The translations under genes were made by a program, and so were the position numbers. A DNA stretch of 64,000 nucleotides from Terriglobia bacterium (GTDB lineage Bacteria; Acidobacteriota; Terriglobia; JAJPHL01), in assembly GCA_021325275.1 (NCBI GenBank), contig JAJPHL010000068.1:124001-188000 (forward strand), given 5' to 3'. Positions 35,352 to 44,339 of the stretch are shown piece after piece. How positions within the stretch are numbered: the stretch's first letter is position 1; every line of letters begins with the position of its first letter. The notes under the pieces are model-generated. The model ran no database searches and was not told the DNA's origin. It was given only the letters and a program-made list of their open reading frames with translations.

Positions 35352-38300
35352 TTACTGGCAGAAAAGCGTTGCAGTTACTTTGGTAGGCGAACCGGTGAGG
35401 GCCGTGATGGCCGCGCGCATTGTGTCGCCCGCTGAGATCGAAGTGGTCGTGAAATCGCTCGTGCTGCTTGTCACCAGCAGCGTTCCGCTGCTAAGCGAAA
35501 TGCCGCTCGTGCTGATCGAATTCGACGACGCCGGCACCGCCGTGCCGGCGGCGACTTTCCAGAATTTGATGGTGACCGTTCCGGTGTCGGCGGCGATCGC
35601 CACGGAATTGCTGCTGGATCCACCGATGGTGCACGCCACAGGACTAGTCAAATACGAGAGAGGATCACTGCTGGTCGTGAGCGTGGCGCCGCCGTCGTAG
35701 AACTGCCATGTGAACGCGCGAGCGTTTGACCCGTTGGCACCGGCTGGCCCCGTCGGACCTGTCGGTCCCGTCGGACCCGCGGGTCCGGTCGCACCGGCGG
35801 ACGCAACAATGCCCGGTGAGAACAGCGCTACCGCATATGTACCCGACGCGCCGTTGGTCGTGAGGACTTGTCCGATGACTTGACCGCTTCCGGGATACGA
35901 AGACCCGGCATCGTGACAATCGCCAGCGACCGAGGAGCTCGCCTGGACGTAGTCGCCGGCGATCGTGCTGCCATCAAATGCGCAGGACGCGCGGCCCTGT
36001 TGCGCGATCTGAGCGTTTCCGCTCGTGCCGGCACCGCCTACGACGATGCCGACGATGCCGCTGGTTGTAGCCGTGCTTGTTTTGATCGCGACGCTTGTTG
36101 CTCCGTTCAGTCTCGCCAGTTGATTCGCGCCCGTACCTGTCGTTGTGTCGTTGGCGATTTCTACAACCGAAGCATTGCTGCCGAAATCGAGGTTGGCGCC
36201 CAGCGCGCCACTGATCGTAGGGGAAGCGATCGTCGGTGTTGTGATCGTTGGCGACGTCGCCAGAACGACGCCTCCGCTGCCGGTTGTGCCGTTGGATAGA
36301 TTCGCAGCGCTCGGTTGCGAGCAATTCGCGTTGCCGCCGGCGGCGATTCCCGTTGCGAACTGATTTGCAGAGCATTGCGACGGCGTGGCGGCGAGGGCCG
36401 TTGCCGTTCCCGCGTTTCCGCTGATGTTTCCGCTGACGTTCGCGCCCGGAACCGCGCCTGCTTGCAACGTACCAGTGATATCGACGCGCCACAAATCCGC
36501 GTTACCTGCGGCATTTTGGAAGTGCTCGAGGTTTCCCGTCGGCGATGTATCGGTCTTGCGCTTACCCGCGATGGTGTCATCGCCGTTCGCGTTTTGATTC
36601 ACAGTCAAATCGGTGATCGTTGGCGCGCCGGAAAGCGTAATGGAGCCGCTTCCCGTGGTGCCGTTCGAAAGATCCGAGGCCCCCGCCTGCGCGCCGCCCG
36701 TGACTTGCCCCTTGGCGTTATAAGTGATCTTCGTATTTGAGCCGGCTGTGACGATGCTCGCGAGAGTTGTTGTCAGTGATCCGGCCGTCGTCGTGATGTC
36801 GCCCGTGAGGGCCGGGAACTGTGCTGCGCCGAGCGTGCCGCCGATGTCGCTGAATTGCGCCTGCGCTCCAGCCGTGACCAGACCCTTCGCGTTGTACGTG
36901 ATCTTGGTATTTGTCCCGGCCGTGACCACGTTTGCGAGGGTTGTGGTCAGTGCGCCGGCCGTCGTCGTGATGTCGCCAATGAGAGCGGGGAACTGGGCTG
37001 CACCGAGCACGCTGCCCGACGTGAGACCCGCGTAGCCACTCGCGGCATTCTTGTTGCTCTGAATCTCGACCACCTGGGTAGCCGGCGAGCCAGAGTTGTC
37101 GCGATACTTGAGCGATCCTGCATTCACCCACACTTGTCCGTTTGTCGGAGATCCTGGATCGGAGGACTTCGGCAGAATCACGCCCGCCGAGCTGAAATCC
37201 TGCGTTCCCGACGAATACGTATTGCTTTGATTGTTGTAGACGACTGTGGACGGCAATTGTCCGGTTGTCGCGGTGCCACTCAGATTCGAGAACGCCGGTT
37301 GCGCGCACGTCGGCGCCGCGTTGTCGTTCGCCGCTGTGACCCATTGATTCGTGTTGCAGGCCCCGGCTCCGCCGGCTGCTACGCCCGAGTACGTCAAGTC
37401 TGTTCCGTTGCTTCGCAGGTATCTTCCGATGCCTCCCAGCGCGAGCAGGCTCCAGGTCGGCGACGCTCCTTGTCCAACAATGATCGCGCCGCGCGAAACC
37501 GACCCGGGAGTTGTGTCGCCGTGCGTCGCGGAGAGCAAATTGTGGGGAGTCACCGCTGGCAATGATTGATTGATCCAATCGGTTCCACTCCAGGTGAGTA
37601 CCTGTCCGGCGGATGGCGCGCTGATCGTGCTTTGCAACGCCGTAGCGCCTTGTCCGGATGTGCTCGTGTATGTCGTGAGATCAGTCGCGGCCCAAACCTT
37701 TTGCCCTTGAGAAGTGACCAACTTTCCGCTCGACGTAAGGCCAGCGTAACCGCTGGCCACATTCTTGTTGGATTGCACTTCGCACGTCGGACAAGCGACC
37801 GTGGTGCCGGTCTCGAGGAGAGGCGCGCTGAACGTCAGAACGTTCTGTTTGCCCGAAAACGAAAGATAGTCCGCGTTGCCCAACAATCCTGCTGTCACGC
37901 CGCCCGATGATGCCAAAGGGATATTCAACGTGCCCGTGGCGCTCCAGTTCGGAGCGGTGCCGGAGGCGCCGGGTGTGGTTGCGAGCGCTAACGTTCCGGT
38001 CGCATTCGGCACGGTGACCGTTTGGTTTGCCGTCAGCCCCGAGGCGTCGAAGGAAACAAGGAACCCGGTTTGGCCGCTTCCGAAGCGCATCACACCGGTA
38101 TTCTTGATTCCTGCAAAAATCGGCGGTGGCGGATTCGATTCGATCACGTTGGTGCCCGACAACTGCCATTCCGCCGGCGCGAAATTCCCACCCGTGCCGA
38201 CGATGCCGCTGCTGGGAACAACCCGCTGGTGGATGTACCGGCGATCGGAAGAAATGCCGTTAAATGTTTCGAACGCATAACCAATGCTGAACGAAGGAGC

Positions 38301-40799
38301 GTTCGCGCTCACCGTCGCCGAAGCAGTCGAGAACAGGCCGAGTTCTCCAGAGGGAACCGCGGAAACCGCCATGCTCAACAGGGGGCGGTTCAAAACGTCG
38401 ACGTAAAAGTCGATGGCGTTGTCACCGTTGTAATATGCGCTATTCAGCACGTTGCGCCACTCAAAGGAAGTGGCCGCAGAGGACGTGGTGTTCTGCAGGC
38501 GAATCTTAGGCTGGAAGAACTGAGATCCCACGGTGAGGTTCCCTTGCAATGAGGCGGTGGTTCCCATAAGGTTTAGCTGGGCAAAGCTCGGTGCGATCGT
38601 GGAGGCCTGCAGGGTGAGGCCGCCACTATTGTAATCGCCAAAAATTGCTGCCCCGTTCACTCCGCCCACGAAGGCGATCTTCTTGGTGTCAGCTTCCGAC
38701 TGAGAGGTCAATTGAATGCCGATGCCGCTAGAGGACGGACCGGTGATCGCCAATCCCGTTGTCGTATTTGCTGCCACCGCCACGCCGTAGGTGAACCCGT
38801 CATTGTTGGTAGTCATCTGTTCGAACACATTGAGCCCCGCGTAGAGTGTCTGGGCCCCGCTATTTACGGCGTTATAAATTCCGGCCGAGTCGACTCCGGG
38901 CATATACCATCCAACCCGCATGAGCTCGCCCGCAACAACCCCATTGGCCGACATCGCGTTTTCAACTGTGTCGCCTACATTCCAAGTGAAGGTGTTGGTT
39001 TCAAGGACCACTTGGCGGGAATTCGCGCCGAACGCAGGCATATTCAGGATGCGAGCACAGGGACGAATCGTGTAACTGCCATTTCCTGGGCCGTTTCCTT
39101 CATACACCTTTAGACCGGCGGCATTTAGGTGCGAATAGCCGATGTCGGTTACGGAAAAGACTTGCGTGATTGGATACCATGCGATCAACGGAGAACTCGG
39201 AGAGAAGGGAGCGCCTGTGTAGTTATCCGCGGCAAAAGAGACGCATCCTGGAAGCACGCTGTCACCGCCAACCATGTTGCTACTCCAATTGGTGCTCGAT
39301 CCAAGAAAAGCTAGGCCAGAAACCCTGCTGATCGTGCCTTGGTTGTAGGCAGGCTGGGAATTGTTCACCATCCAGCGCAATTGGCCCATTCCGTAGAGGT
39401 CGGACAGAGTCAACACCGTGGCCGGCGTGACAGTATCTCCCAGAATATGGTTCTTCAGGAAAATGCCAGTGATGACGCCGGTCGATACAGACGTCAACTG
39501 GACAGCTTCGAGCTTTTGATCTGTCTCATATGCAGCCCCGCGTCCCAACACAACCCAGTCTCCAACGTTGCACCCGGTCGTGGACGCGACCGTTACCTGC
39601 TGTGCGGCTATGTTTTTTGTGATTGCCTGCGTCGTTGTCGTGTTGCATGTCGTTTGAGGAGAATTTGACACGATCGTTGCTGTAACTGGGAAATTGCCTT
39701 GAAGAAGATTCATCGAGCGAAACGCGGTTCCCTCGTCTCCCGAGGCGTTCAGCCCGCCGAACATTGTGAGCTGATCGGTACTTGTGAAGCAATCACCCAT
39801 TCCCCAGCAGTTTGTGGTGGAACCGATGTTGACCCGTTGTCCCGCTCCTCTGTGATTCGCCACTGCGTTGATGCTGAGGAATGTCTTCTTTGCAGCCTGA
39901 TCCCCGTCATTTTGGCCGTTCAGCGAGGTCATGTTGACTTGGAAACCGGTTTCGTTGCTGAAATTTGGGTTTGTATTGGTTGCGTCGGTCGTGAAGTTTA
40001 GTTGCTGGGCGATCGCGTTATTCGGATCCGCAGCCACATTGCCATTGTTAGAGGTCAGGTTGAGTCCCGTACTGTTTAATACCGTCGTCAAGCTCTGAGA
40101 ACCGGCAGCGGATTGATTCTGATACAGTCCGGCAAACGGCTGCGATGTCGATCCCAGTTGGACACTGCCACCTGAGGCCAGCAAGCTCCCCGTCATCGTG
40201 TCGCCCGCTTTCGACACTCTCGTGGGATCGCTGCCTCCCAGCGCATTAAACGTCAATGTTTGATCGGTGCAGTTGATGGCGTGCGACGAAGTATTCCAAT
40301 AGCACTGGCCTTCCGCTGTCGCCACAGGCGCCGTCGATTGTCGCCAAACGCCCAACACCGCCTGTAGACCGTTTCCCAGTGTGAGCTGCTGTTCGCCGAA
40401 CGTTGTTGTTGGGGTCGGCACCGGCGTCGTACGGACTTGCGTCAGCGTAACGGGTCCGTTTTGCGGAACGGTCCAATACTCGGTGTAGGTCACCGAGTTT
40501 TGCAGGAAATACGTCACCGTGTAGCTGGTACCGGCGGGCGTCGCGCCGATCGTCGGCACCAACTGCACGCTGACGGACCCGTTCGAGATCGTGATCGTCG
40601 TGGAGCCTTGCGCGATCGGGAAATTGTCCTGCGACGTGAAGGCGGGCCAGGAGATCGTCGCCGTACCTGAAGCGAGAGTCCCCGTGGCTTCATAGAGCGT
40701 GTCGGAAATCTGCGTCTTCCTTTGAGCCCAACAGGTGATCGATCCGCCGATGAGCAGAGTGAGAAGACCCACGGCGGTCAGAATGTGCGTTCGCTTCAT
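35352..40799 (-). CDS. Giant collagen-like fibre protein with signal peptide
   Basis: 1815 residues. N-terminal signal peptide (HILTAVGLLTLLIGGSITCWA), then the ~95-residue beta domain shared with the small gene downstream, a KAGDTMTGSLL motif typical of phage tail fibres, long Ser/Thr/Asn/Gly-rich beta-repeat regions, and two ~58-residue near-identical tandem units (AAQFPAL.GDITTTAG .. NTKITYNAKG) near 36685-37032. Close to the C-terminus is a (GPT)n collagen-like tract (GPTGPTGPTGPAG) and a ~120-residue terminal domain. The presence of a Sec signal on a tail-fibre-like gene is unusual. Receptor binding is inferred. Confidence 0.78.
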   Translation of the reverse strand: MKRTHILTAVGLLTLLIGGSITCWAQRKTQISDTLYEATGTLASGTATISWPAFTSQDNFPIAQGSTTITISNGSVSVQLVPTIGATPAGTSYTVTYFLQNSVTYTEYWTVPQNGPVTLTQVRTTPVPTPTTTFGEQQLTLGNGLQAVLGVWRQSTAPVATAEGQCYWNTSSHAINCTDQTLTFNALGGSDPTRVSKAGDTMTGSLLASGGSVQLGSTSQPFAGLYQNQSAAGSQSLTTVLNSTGLNLTSNNGNVAADPNNAIAQQLNFTTDATNTNPNFSNETGFQVNMTSLNGQNDGDQAAKKTFLSINAVANHRGAGQRVNIGSTTNCWGMGDCFTSTDQLTMFGGLNASGDEGTAFRSMNLLQGNFPVTATIVSNSPQTTCNTTTTQAITKNIAAQQVTVASTTGCNVGDWVVLGRGAAYETDQKLEAVQLTSVSTGVITGIFLKNHILGDTVTPATVLTLSDLYGMGQLRWMVNNSQPAYNQGTISRVSGLAFLGSSTNWSSNMVGGDSVLPGCVSFAADNYTGAPFSPSSPLIAWYPITQVFSVTDIGYSHLNAAGLKVYEGNGPGNGSYTIRPCARILNMPAFGANSRQVVLETNTFTWNVGDTVENAMSANGVVAGELMRVGWYMPGVDSAGIYNAVNSGAQTLYAGLNVFEQMTTNNDGFTYGVAVAANTTTGLAITGPSSSGIGIQLTSQSEADTKKIAFVGGVNGAAIFGDYNSGGLTLQASTIAPSFAQLNLMGTTASLQGNLTVGSQFFQPKIRLQNTTSSAATSFEWRNVLNSAYYNGDNAIDFYVDVLNRPLLSMAVSAVPSGELGLFSTASATVSANAPSFSIGYAFETFNGISSDRRYIHQRVVPSSGIVGTGGNFAPAEWQLSGTNVIESNPPPPIFAGIKNTGVMRFGSGQTGFLVSFDASGLTANQTVTVPNATGTLALATTPGASGTAPNWSATGTLNIPLASSGGVTAGLLGNADYLSFSGKQNVLTFSAPLLETGTTVACPTCEVQSNKNVASGYAGLTSSGKLVTSQGQKVWAATDLTTYTSTSGQGATALQSTISAPSAGQVLTWSGTDWINQSLPAVTPHNLLSATHGDTTPGSVSRGAIIVGQGASPTWSLLALGGIGRYLRSNGTDLTYSGVAAGGAGACNTNQWVTAANDNAAPTCAQPAFSNLSGTATTGQLPSTVVYNNQSNTYSSGTQDFSSAGVILPKSSDPGSPTNGQVWVNAGSLKYRDNSGSPATQVVEIQSNKNAASGYAGLTSGSVLGAAQFPALIGDITTTAGALTTTLANVVTAGTNTKITYNAKGLVTAGAQAQFSDIGGTLGAAQFPALTGDITTTAGSLTTTLASIVTAGSNTKITYNAKGQVTGGAQAGASDLSNGTTGSGSITLSGAPTITDLTVNQNANGDDTIAGKRKTDTSPTGNLEHFQNAAGNADLWRVDITGTLQAGAVPGANVSGNISGNAGTATALAATPSQCSANQFATGIAAGGNANCSQPSAANLSNGTTGSGGVVLATSPTITTPTIASPTISGALGANLDFGSNASVVEIANDTTTGTGANQLARLNGATSVAIKTSTATTSGIVGIVVGGAGTSGNAQIAQQGRASCAFDGSTIAGDYVQASSSVAGDCHDAGSSYPGSGQVIGQVLTTNGASGTYAVALFSPGIVASAGATGPAGPTGPTGPTGPAGANGSNARAFTWQFYDGGATLTTSSDPLSYLTSPVACTIGGSSSNSVAIAADTGTVTIKFWKVAAGTAVPASSNSISTSGISLSSGTLLVTSSTSDFTTTSISAGDTMRAAITALTGSPTKVTATLFCQ
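36685..37032 (-). repeat. 174-bp tandem repeat inside the fibre gene
   Basis: Two copies of a 58-codon unit encoding AAQFPAL-GDITTTAG-LTTTLA-VTAG-NTKITYNAKG; the period of 174 bp is seen from GTTATAAGTGATCTTCG at 36717 and GTTGTACGTGATCTTGG at 36891. Such units form beta-solenoid shafts and can vary in number. Confidence 0.7.
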
Positions 40800-40829
40800 A
40801 CGAGATATCCTTTTGAGGGAAGTCTGTGG

Positions 40830-41237
40830 CTACTTGCTCGGCGTCGCCGGTTTGTCGCTGGGAACGGGAGTCACTTTGCGCTGTTTCAGGTCGAGGACAG
40901 CCTCACCTGCCTTGAAACCGCGCGCCGCCAACGTGCCGGCCTGAAAACTGTTGAAGTCGTTCATCAGCTTTTGTTGCATTTCCTGCAAGACCTTGAGCCG
41001 CGCCTGCGTCTCGGCGGCCTGTTGCGCGTATTCCTCATAGAGATCCGCGAACCGGTCGATCTGACGAGTCTCCGCCGGAGTCAGATCCGCGCCCGGGCTC
41101 TTTGGATTGGCGCCCGGAGCAGCGGAAGGCGTCGGCGCAGATTGCGCGGTCTCCGTCGATTGGGCGTGGGGACGTGTGGTCGAGAACAAAACAATGACGA
41201 GCGACAGTAACAGCGTGTGCTTGACGAGTGTCTGCAT
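40830..41237 (-). CDS. Small exported coiled-coil protein of the phage block
   Basis: 135 residues. Signal peptide (HTLLLSLVIVLFSTTRPHAQ), then a Pro/Ala/Ser linker and a helical segment (LTPAETRQIDRFADLYEEYAQQAAETQARLKVLQEMQQKL) and a Lys/Pro-rich end. It lies between the fibre gene and the 1021-residue tail gene, same direction. A periplasmic partner of the exported fibre is possible. No family recognised. Confidence 0.6.
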   Translation of the reverse strand: MQTLVKHTLLLSLVIVLFSTTRPHAQSTETAQSAPTPSAAPGANPKSPGADLTPAETRQIDRFADLYEEYAQQAAETQARLKVLQEMQQKLMNDFNSFQAGTLAARGFKAGEAVLDLKQRKVTPVPSDKPATPSK

Positions 41238-41267
41238 GGTGTTTTCCTCCGTGATTTGATTGGTGAA

Positions 41268-44200
41268 TCAGGAAACAAACTGCGCCCGTCGCACTTCGCC
41301 AGTGAGGGGCAGTGGCAGTGCGAAGAGGCAGAACTCGTCGTAAGCCCAAAGGCTAATTCCGCCAAGATGGGCGCGGCCCGCGAGCGTCAACACGCGTTGC
41401 CACGGCCACGGGTATCCGAAGACGCCGACAATGTGTCGCGATTGGGCGGAAGAAAAGCCTTGCTGGCTCACTGGAAACTGAATCGCCGCCGTAGCGTTGC
41501 TCATCGCTCCGCTACTGGTGTAGCCAAACGCTTCCGCACGGAAGGAGGAGAACTGGCTCGGCGACCAACTGGTCGGCAAATTCACAAAGTAGTTCAACTG
41601 TCGCGTGGCCGGATCGTTGACGTCCATCGGCCACAACACTTCAAACTGTGCGCTCGGATACGACGCCAGCACATACGATTGGATCGCGCTTACATGCGCA
41701 TCGAGTTGTCCGCGGATGAACGCGGCGTCCGTGGGCCACGCGCTGGGATTGTCGTTGTTCGTAAGAAAAACATGTAGCGCCCGGCCGTTGGCAGCGAGAA
41801 ACTGCGACGTCGTGTAGCTGTCGTAGTATGACATGCCCGATGCATTCGGCGTGTACCACCATTGAACTTCGCCGAATTGCAGCGCAGGGGTGCTGCCCGC
41901 CGCAGTCATGAGCTGCGCGGTCTCGAGATAAACCTGTTTCCAATAGCTCTGTGTTTCAGGACGGAACGCTGTTTGGATGCTGTTGTTCGACGTGAGCACC
42001 GAAGTTCCATCCGGATACTGCTGTGCGAAGACCGCCGGCGGATTGATCAGTTCCGTGGAGTACGAAAAAATCGTGCTCATGCCGAGGCCGCTCAATGTGC
42101 TAGCGAAATCCTGATGCCAGTCGCGCGTACCGCGGTTGAGAGCGGTCGCGAACGCAGGGTCGACTTGCCAAGTGCCGACGACTCCCCCTGTCAAACTGCC
42201 GCTGACGCCAATCGTCTCGGTGCCGGCTCCGATTACCTGCACGCTCGTGGCAAGGCTAAAGCTTGGATCGCGCGCCGTGACCGTGAGCACCGTGCCAGAG
42301 TAAGTCGCGAAAATGGCGCTGAAGTTCTCGTTGATCTCAAACGCGAGCGCCTGCACGATGGTGTCGAGCGTGTCACCAATCTGAACGAAATGCCCTGCGG
42401 CCGAAGAGTCGAAGTTCAAGAAGATCTGATCGTTCGGCGTTGCCGTTCCCGAGAACGTGTACACAATTTGTGGAAATGAGCCGCCGCTTCTCGAACGCTC
42501 ACAAAACTGGCCGATTCCGACGAAGTGATCGACTTGGCCTTGAACGCCGAGCTGGTGTATTCCCCATGCCAGCCGTTGCGGCGAGAGCGACAACGCCGCC
42601 GTATCGAAGTCCGTGGCGAATCCTACTTGGCTTGTCGTCACGGCAGGATCGTTCCAATCGCCGGGTGCGACAGCCTCGATGAAATCGATGTTGCAGTTCC
42701 ATCCGCTCGACGCCGCATTCTTTGCGCCGCTGACCGTGACACGCACAGTGTGCAATCCCGGTGCGATGCCGGCGGCGAGTTTTACAAGTGCGCGATAGGA
42801 ATCGTAGGCGCCGCCGTAGAGATCCTGGTTGGGTTGGCTCACTCCGTCGAGTGTCACCAACGCGATCCCGCTGAAGTTGTCCTGATAGACTCCGGCGTAA
42901 AGATCGTGCGTGTACGGCGAGTGATAAGTCAGTTGCAGGTAGTCGCCGCCGGTGGCAGAAGCGGAATAGCCGCCTGCCGAGTATTGACCGTCGACGCGCG
43001 TCCAGTTCCCGGACCGCACCACATCGCCGGAATCGTCTTCGTAACGCACTCCGGGATTTGCTCGTTTGAGAAGCGTCGACCCGGAACCGGTGATGCTCCA
43101 GTTCGTGAACTGGGCCGAGAATTCCTGAAACGCCATCGCTTGCGAATCCGGCAGTGGCGGCGAGAACAGCCACTGCATCTTGCGGATCGGCGACGCTGGG
43201 ACGGTTCGTCCCGTGATGTCGGTGATCGATCCGAACGGCAACGTGACTTGCCATGTCGGCGTATGACCGCCAGAGCACTGGAAAACAGATGGCGACCACG
43301 TTTCAGTGGGCGTCGCTTGACCGCCGCCCGTCATATTCGTGCTCGTCGTCGGAGAAATAGTTGTTCCGCCTGTCGCCGCGGCTTGGTACGCGATGCGATT
43401 CCCAACGGTGCCGCCTTGCCACGACACCAAGAGAATCGTTGACGTGCCGCCCGATCCTGGCCAGAAAGCCGCCACACCGGTTGTAGTGTTATTCCCGCTG
43501 TTTGCGTTGATCGCGTTGGCGAGTTGCTGCGAGATCGTACCGGTTCCGTCGCCTGGTTGTACCGTGTAGCTGCTTGTGAACGACGTGCCGCTCGCCAGCG
43601 TTATCGTCACCGACGCCTGATCGCCCGAGACCGGTGTTCCGCCGATCGTCACGCCGCCTGTTGCCTGGATCAAGTGGCCGACCGTCAGCGTGTATCCACG
43701 AATCAGGTTCGCGTCGTTGCCTTTCCGAAGCGTGGTGAGGATCAAATCGCCGGCGCCACTGCCCGCGGCCGCGGTCATGCTCGTGGAACCGGAGTTAATC
43801 TGGCTCACCAGCGACGCCACGGCGAGCGCGGGCGATTCACCGTTTGTCACAATTGTGTAGCTATACGCCTCGCCGAAAAACAACACCTTCACGGCGTCGT
43901 TGGCTGTCATCGTTCCGCCGAGCGTGACGGTCGCCGATGCCGGTCGGTGTGAGTCGCCGGTGACCGGCGTCGCGTAGTTCTGTAGCGCCACTTGATACAA
44001 CGACTCCGGCGTTCCTGCGTAAACGTTGAGATACGGGAAGCCCGTGTATGGAAAGATCGCCGAGGCGATGTCGGCCAATCCCGAGTGGGCGTAGTCGTAG
44101 CTCAGCGTTAATCCCGTGAAGTCGCCGTTGGGCAGATAGCGGAGCTGGGGGTGTTCGAAATCATTGTCGCGATTCCACTCCAAGATCACGTTGTCGGTGA

Positions 44201-44333
44201 GCGCGTTGAAGCGGCCGCTCAGTTCGAAACCTGTCGGCGTCGCATGATGAATCGTCCCAATCGCGCTCTGCGGCGAAAAGGACGCCACGTACAGGGTCCG
44301 ATCGGGCTGCATCTTGGTGATGGTTTCCGGCAT
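41268..44333 (-). CDS. Large tail protein, possible TIM-barrel hydrolase domain
   Basis: 1021 residues, no signal peptide. N-terminal ~350 residues contain repeated beta modules (VTITLASGT, TVQPGDGTGTISQQLANAIN; a HEAT-free tail-fibre style) then carbohydrate-binding-like segments (GNWTRVDGQYSAGGYSASATGGD ... FIEAVAPG). From about 760 to the end, TRDWHQDFASTLSGLG, SYWKQVYLETAQLM, ALQFGEVQWWY and EVLWPMDVND read like a glycoside-hydrolase TIM barrel. It could degrade host polysaccharide or peptidoglycan, which would compensate for the missing endolysin. Confidence for domain identity is modest. Confidence 0.6.
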   Translation of the reverse strand: MPETITKMQPDRTLYVASFSPQSAIGTIHHATPTGFELSGRFNALTDNVILEWNRDNDFEHPQLRYLPNGDFTGLTLSYDYAHSGLADIASAIFPYTGFPYLNVYAGTPESLYQVALQNYATPVTGDSHRPASATVTLGGTMTANDAVKVLFFGEAYSYTIVTNGESPALAVASLVSQINSGSTSMTAAAGSGAGDLILTTLRKGNDANLIRGYTLTVGHLIQATGGVTIGGTPVSGDQASVTITLASGTSFTSSYTVQPGDGTGTISQQLANAINANSGNNTTTGVAAFWPGSGGTSTILLVSWQGGTVGNRIAYQAAATGGTTISPTTSTNMTGGGQATPTETWSPSVFQCSGGHTPTWQVTLPFGSITDITGRTVPASPIRKMQWLFSPPLPDSQAMAFQEFSAQFTNWSITGSGSTLLKRANPGVRYEDDSGDVVRSGNWTRVDGQYSAGGYSASATGGDYLQLTYHSPYTHDLYAGVYQDNFSGIALVTLDGVSQPNQDLYGGAYDSYRALVKLAAGIAPGLHTVRVTVSGAKNAASSGWNCNIDFIEAVAPGDWNDPAVTTSQVGFATDFDTAALSLSPQRLAWGIHQLGVQGQVDHFVGIGQFCERSRSGGSFPQIVYTFSGTATPNDQIFLNFDSSAAGHFVQIGDTLDTIVQALAFEINENFSAIFATYSGTVLTVTARDPSFSLATSVQVIGAGTETIGVSGSLTGGVVGTWQVDPAFATALNRGTRDWHQDFASTLSGLGMSTIFSYSTELINPPAVFAQQYPDGTSVLTSNNSIQTAFRPETQSYWKQVYLETAQLMTAAGSTPALQFGEVQWWYTPNASGMSYYDSYTTSQFLAANGRALHVFLTNNDNPSAWPTDAAFIRGQLDAHVSAIQSYVLASYPSAQFEVLWPMDVNDPATRQLNYFVNLPTSWSPSQFSSFRAEAFGYTSSGAMSNATAAIQFPVSQQGFSSAQSRHIVGVFGYPWPWQRVLTLAGRAHLGGISLWAYDEFCLFALPLPLTGEVRRAQFVS

Positions 44334-44339
44334 ATCGCG

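Noticed and set aside
35730-35800. Regular GGxCCxGTCGG pattern, possible CRISPR or satellite
   Set aside because: It encodes the Gly-Pro-Thr collagen-like tract of the fibre; spacing is 9 bp and in frame.
36855-37565. 236-codon plus-strand frame in the fibre gene
   Set aside because: Arises from the repetitive Gly/Ala/Thr coding on the opposite strand; low-complexity Arg-rich product.
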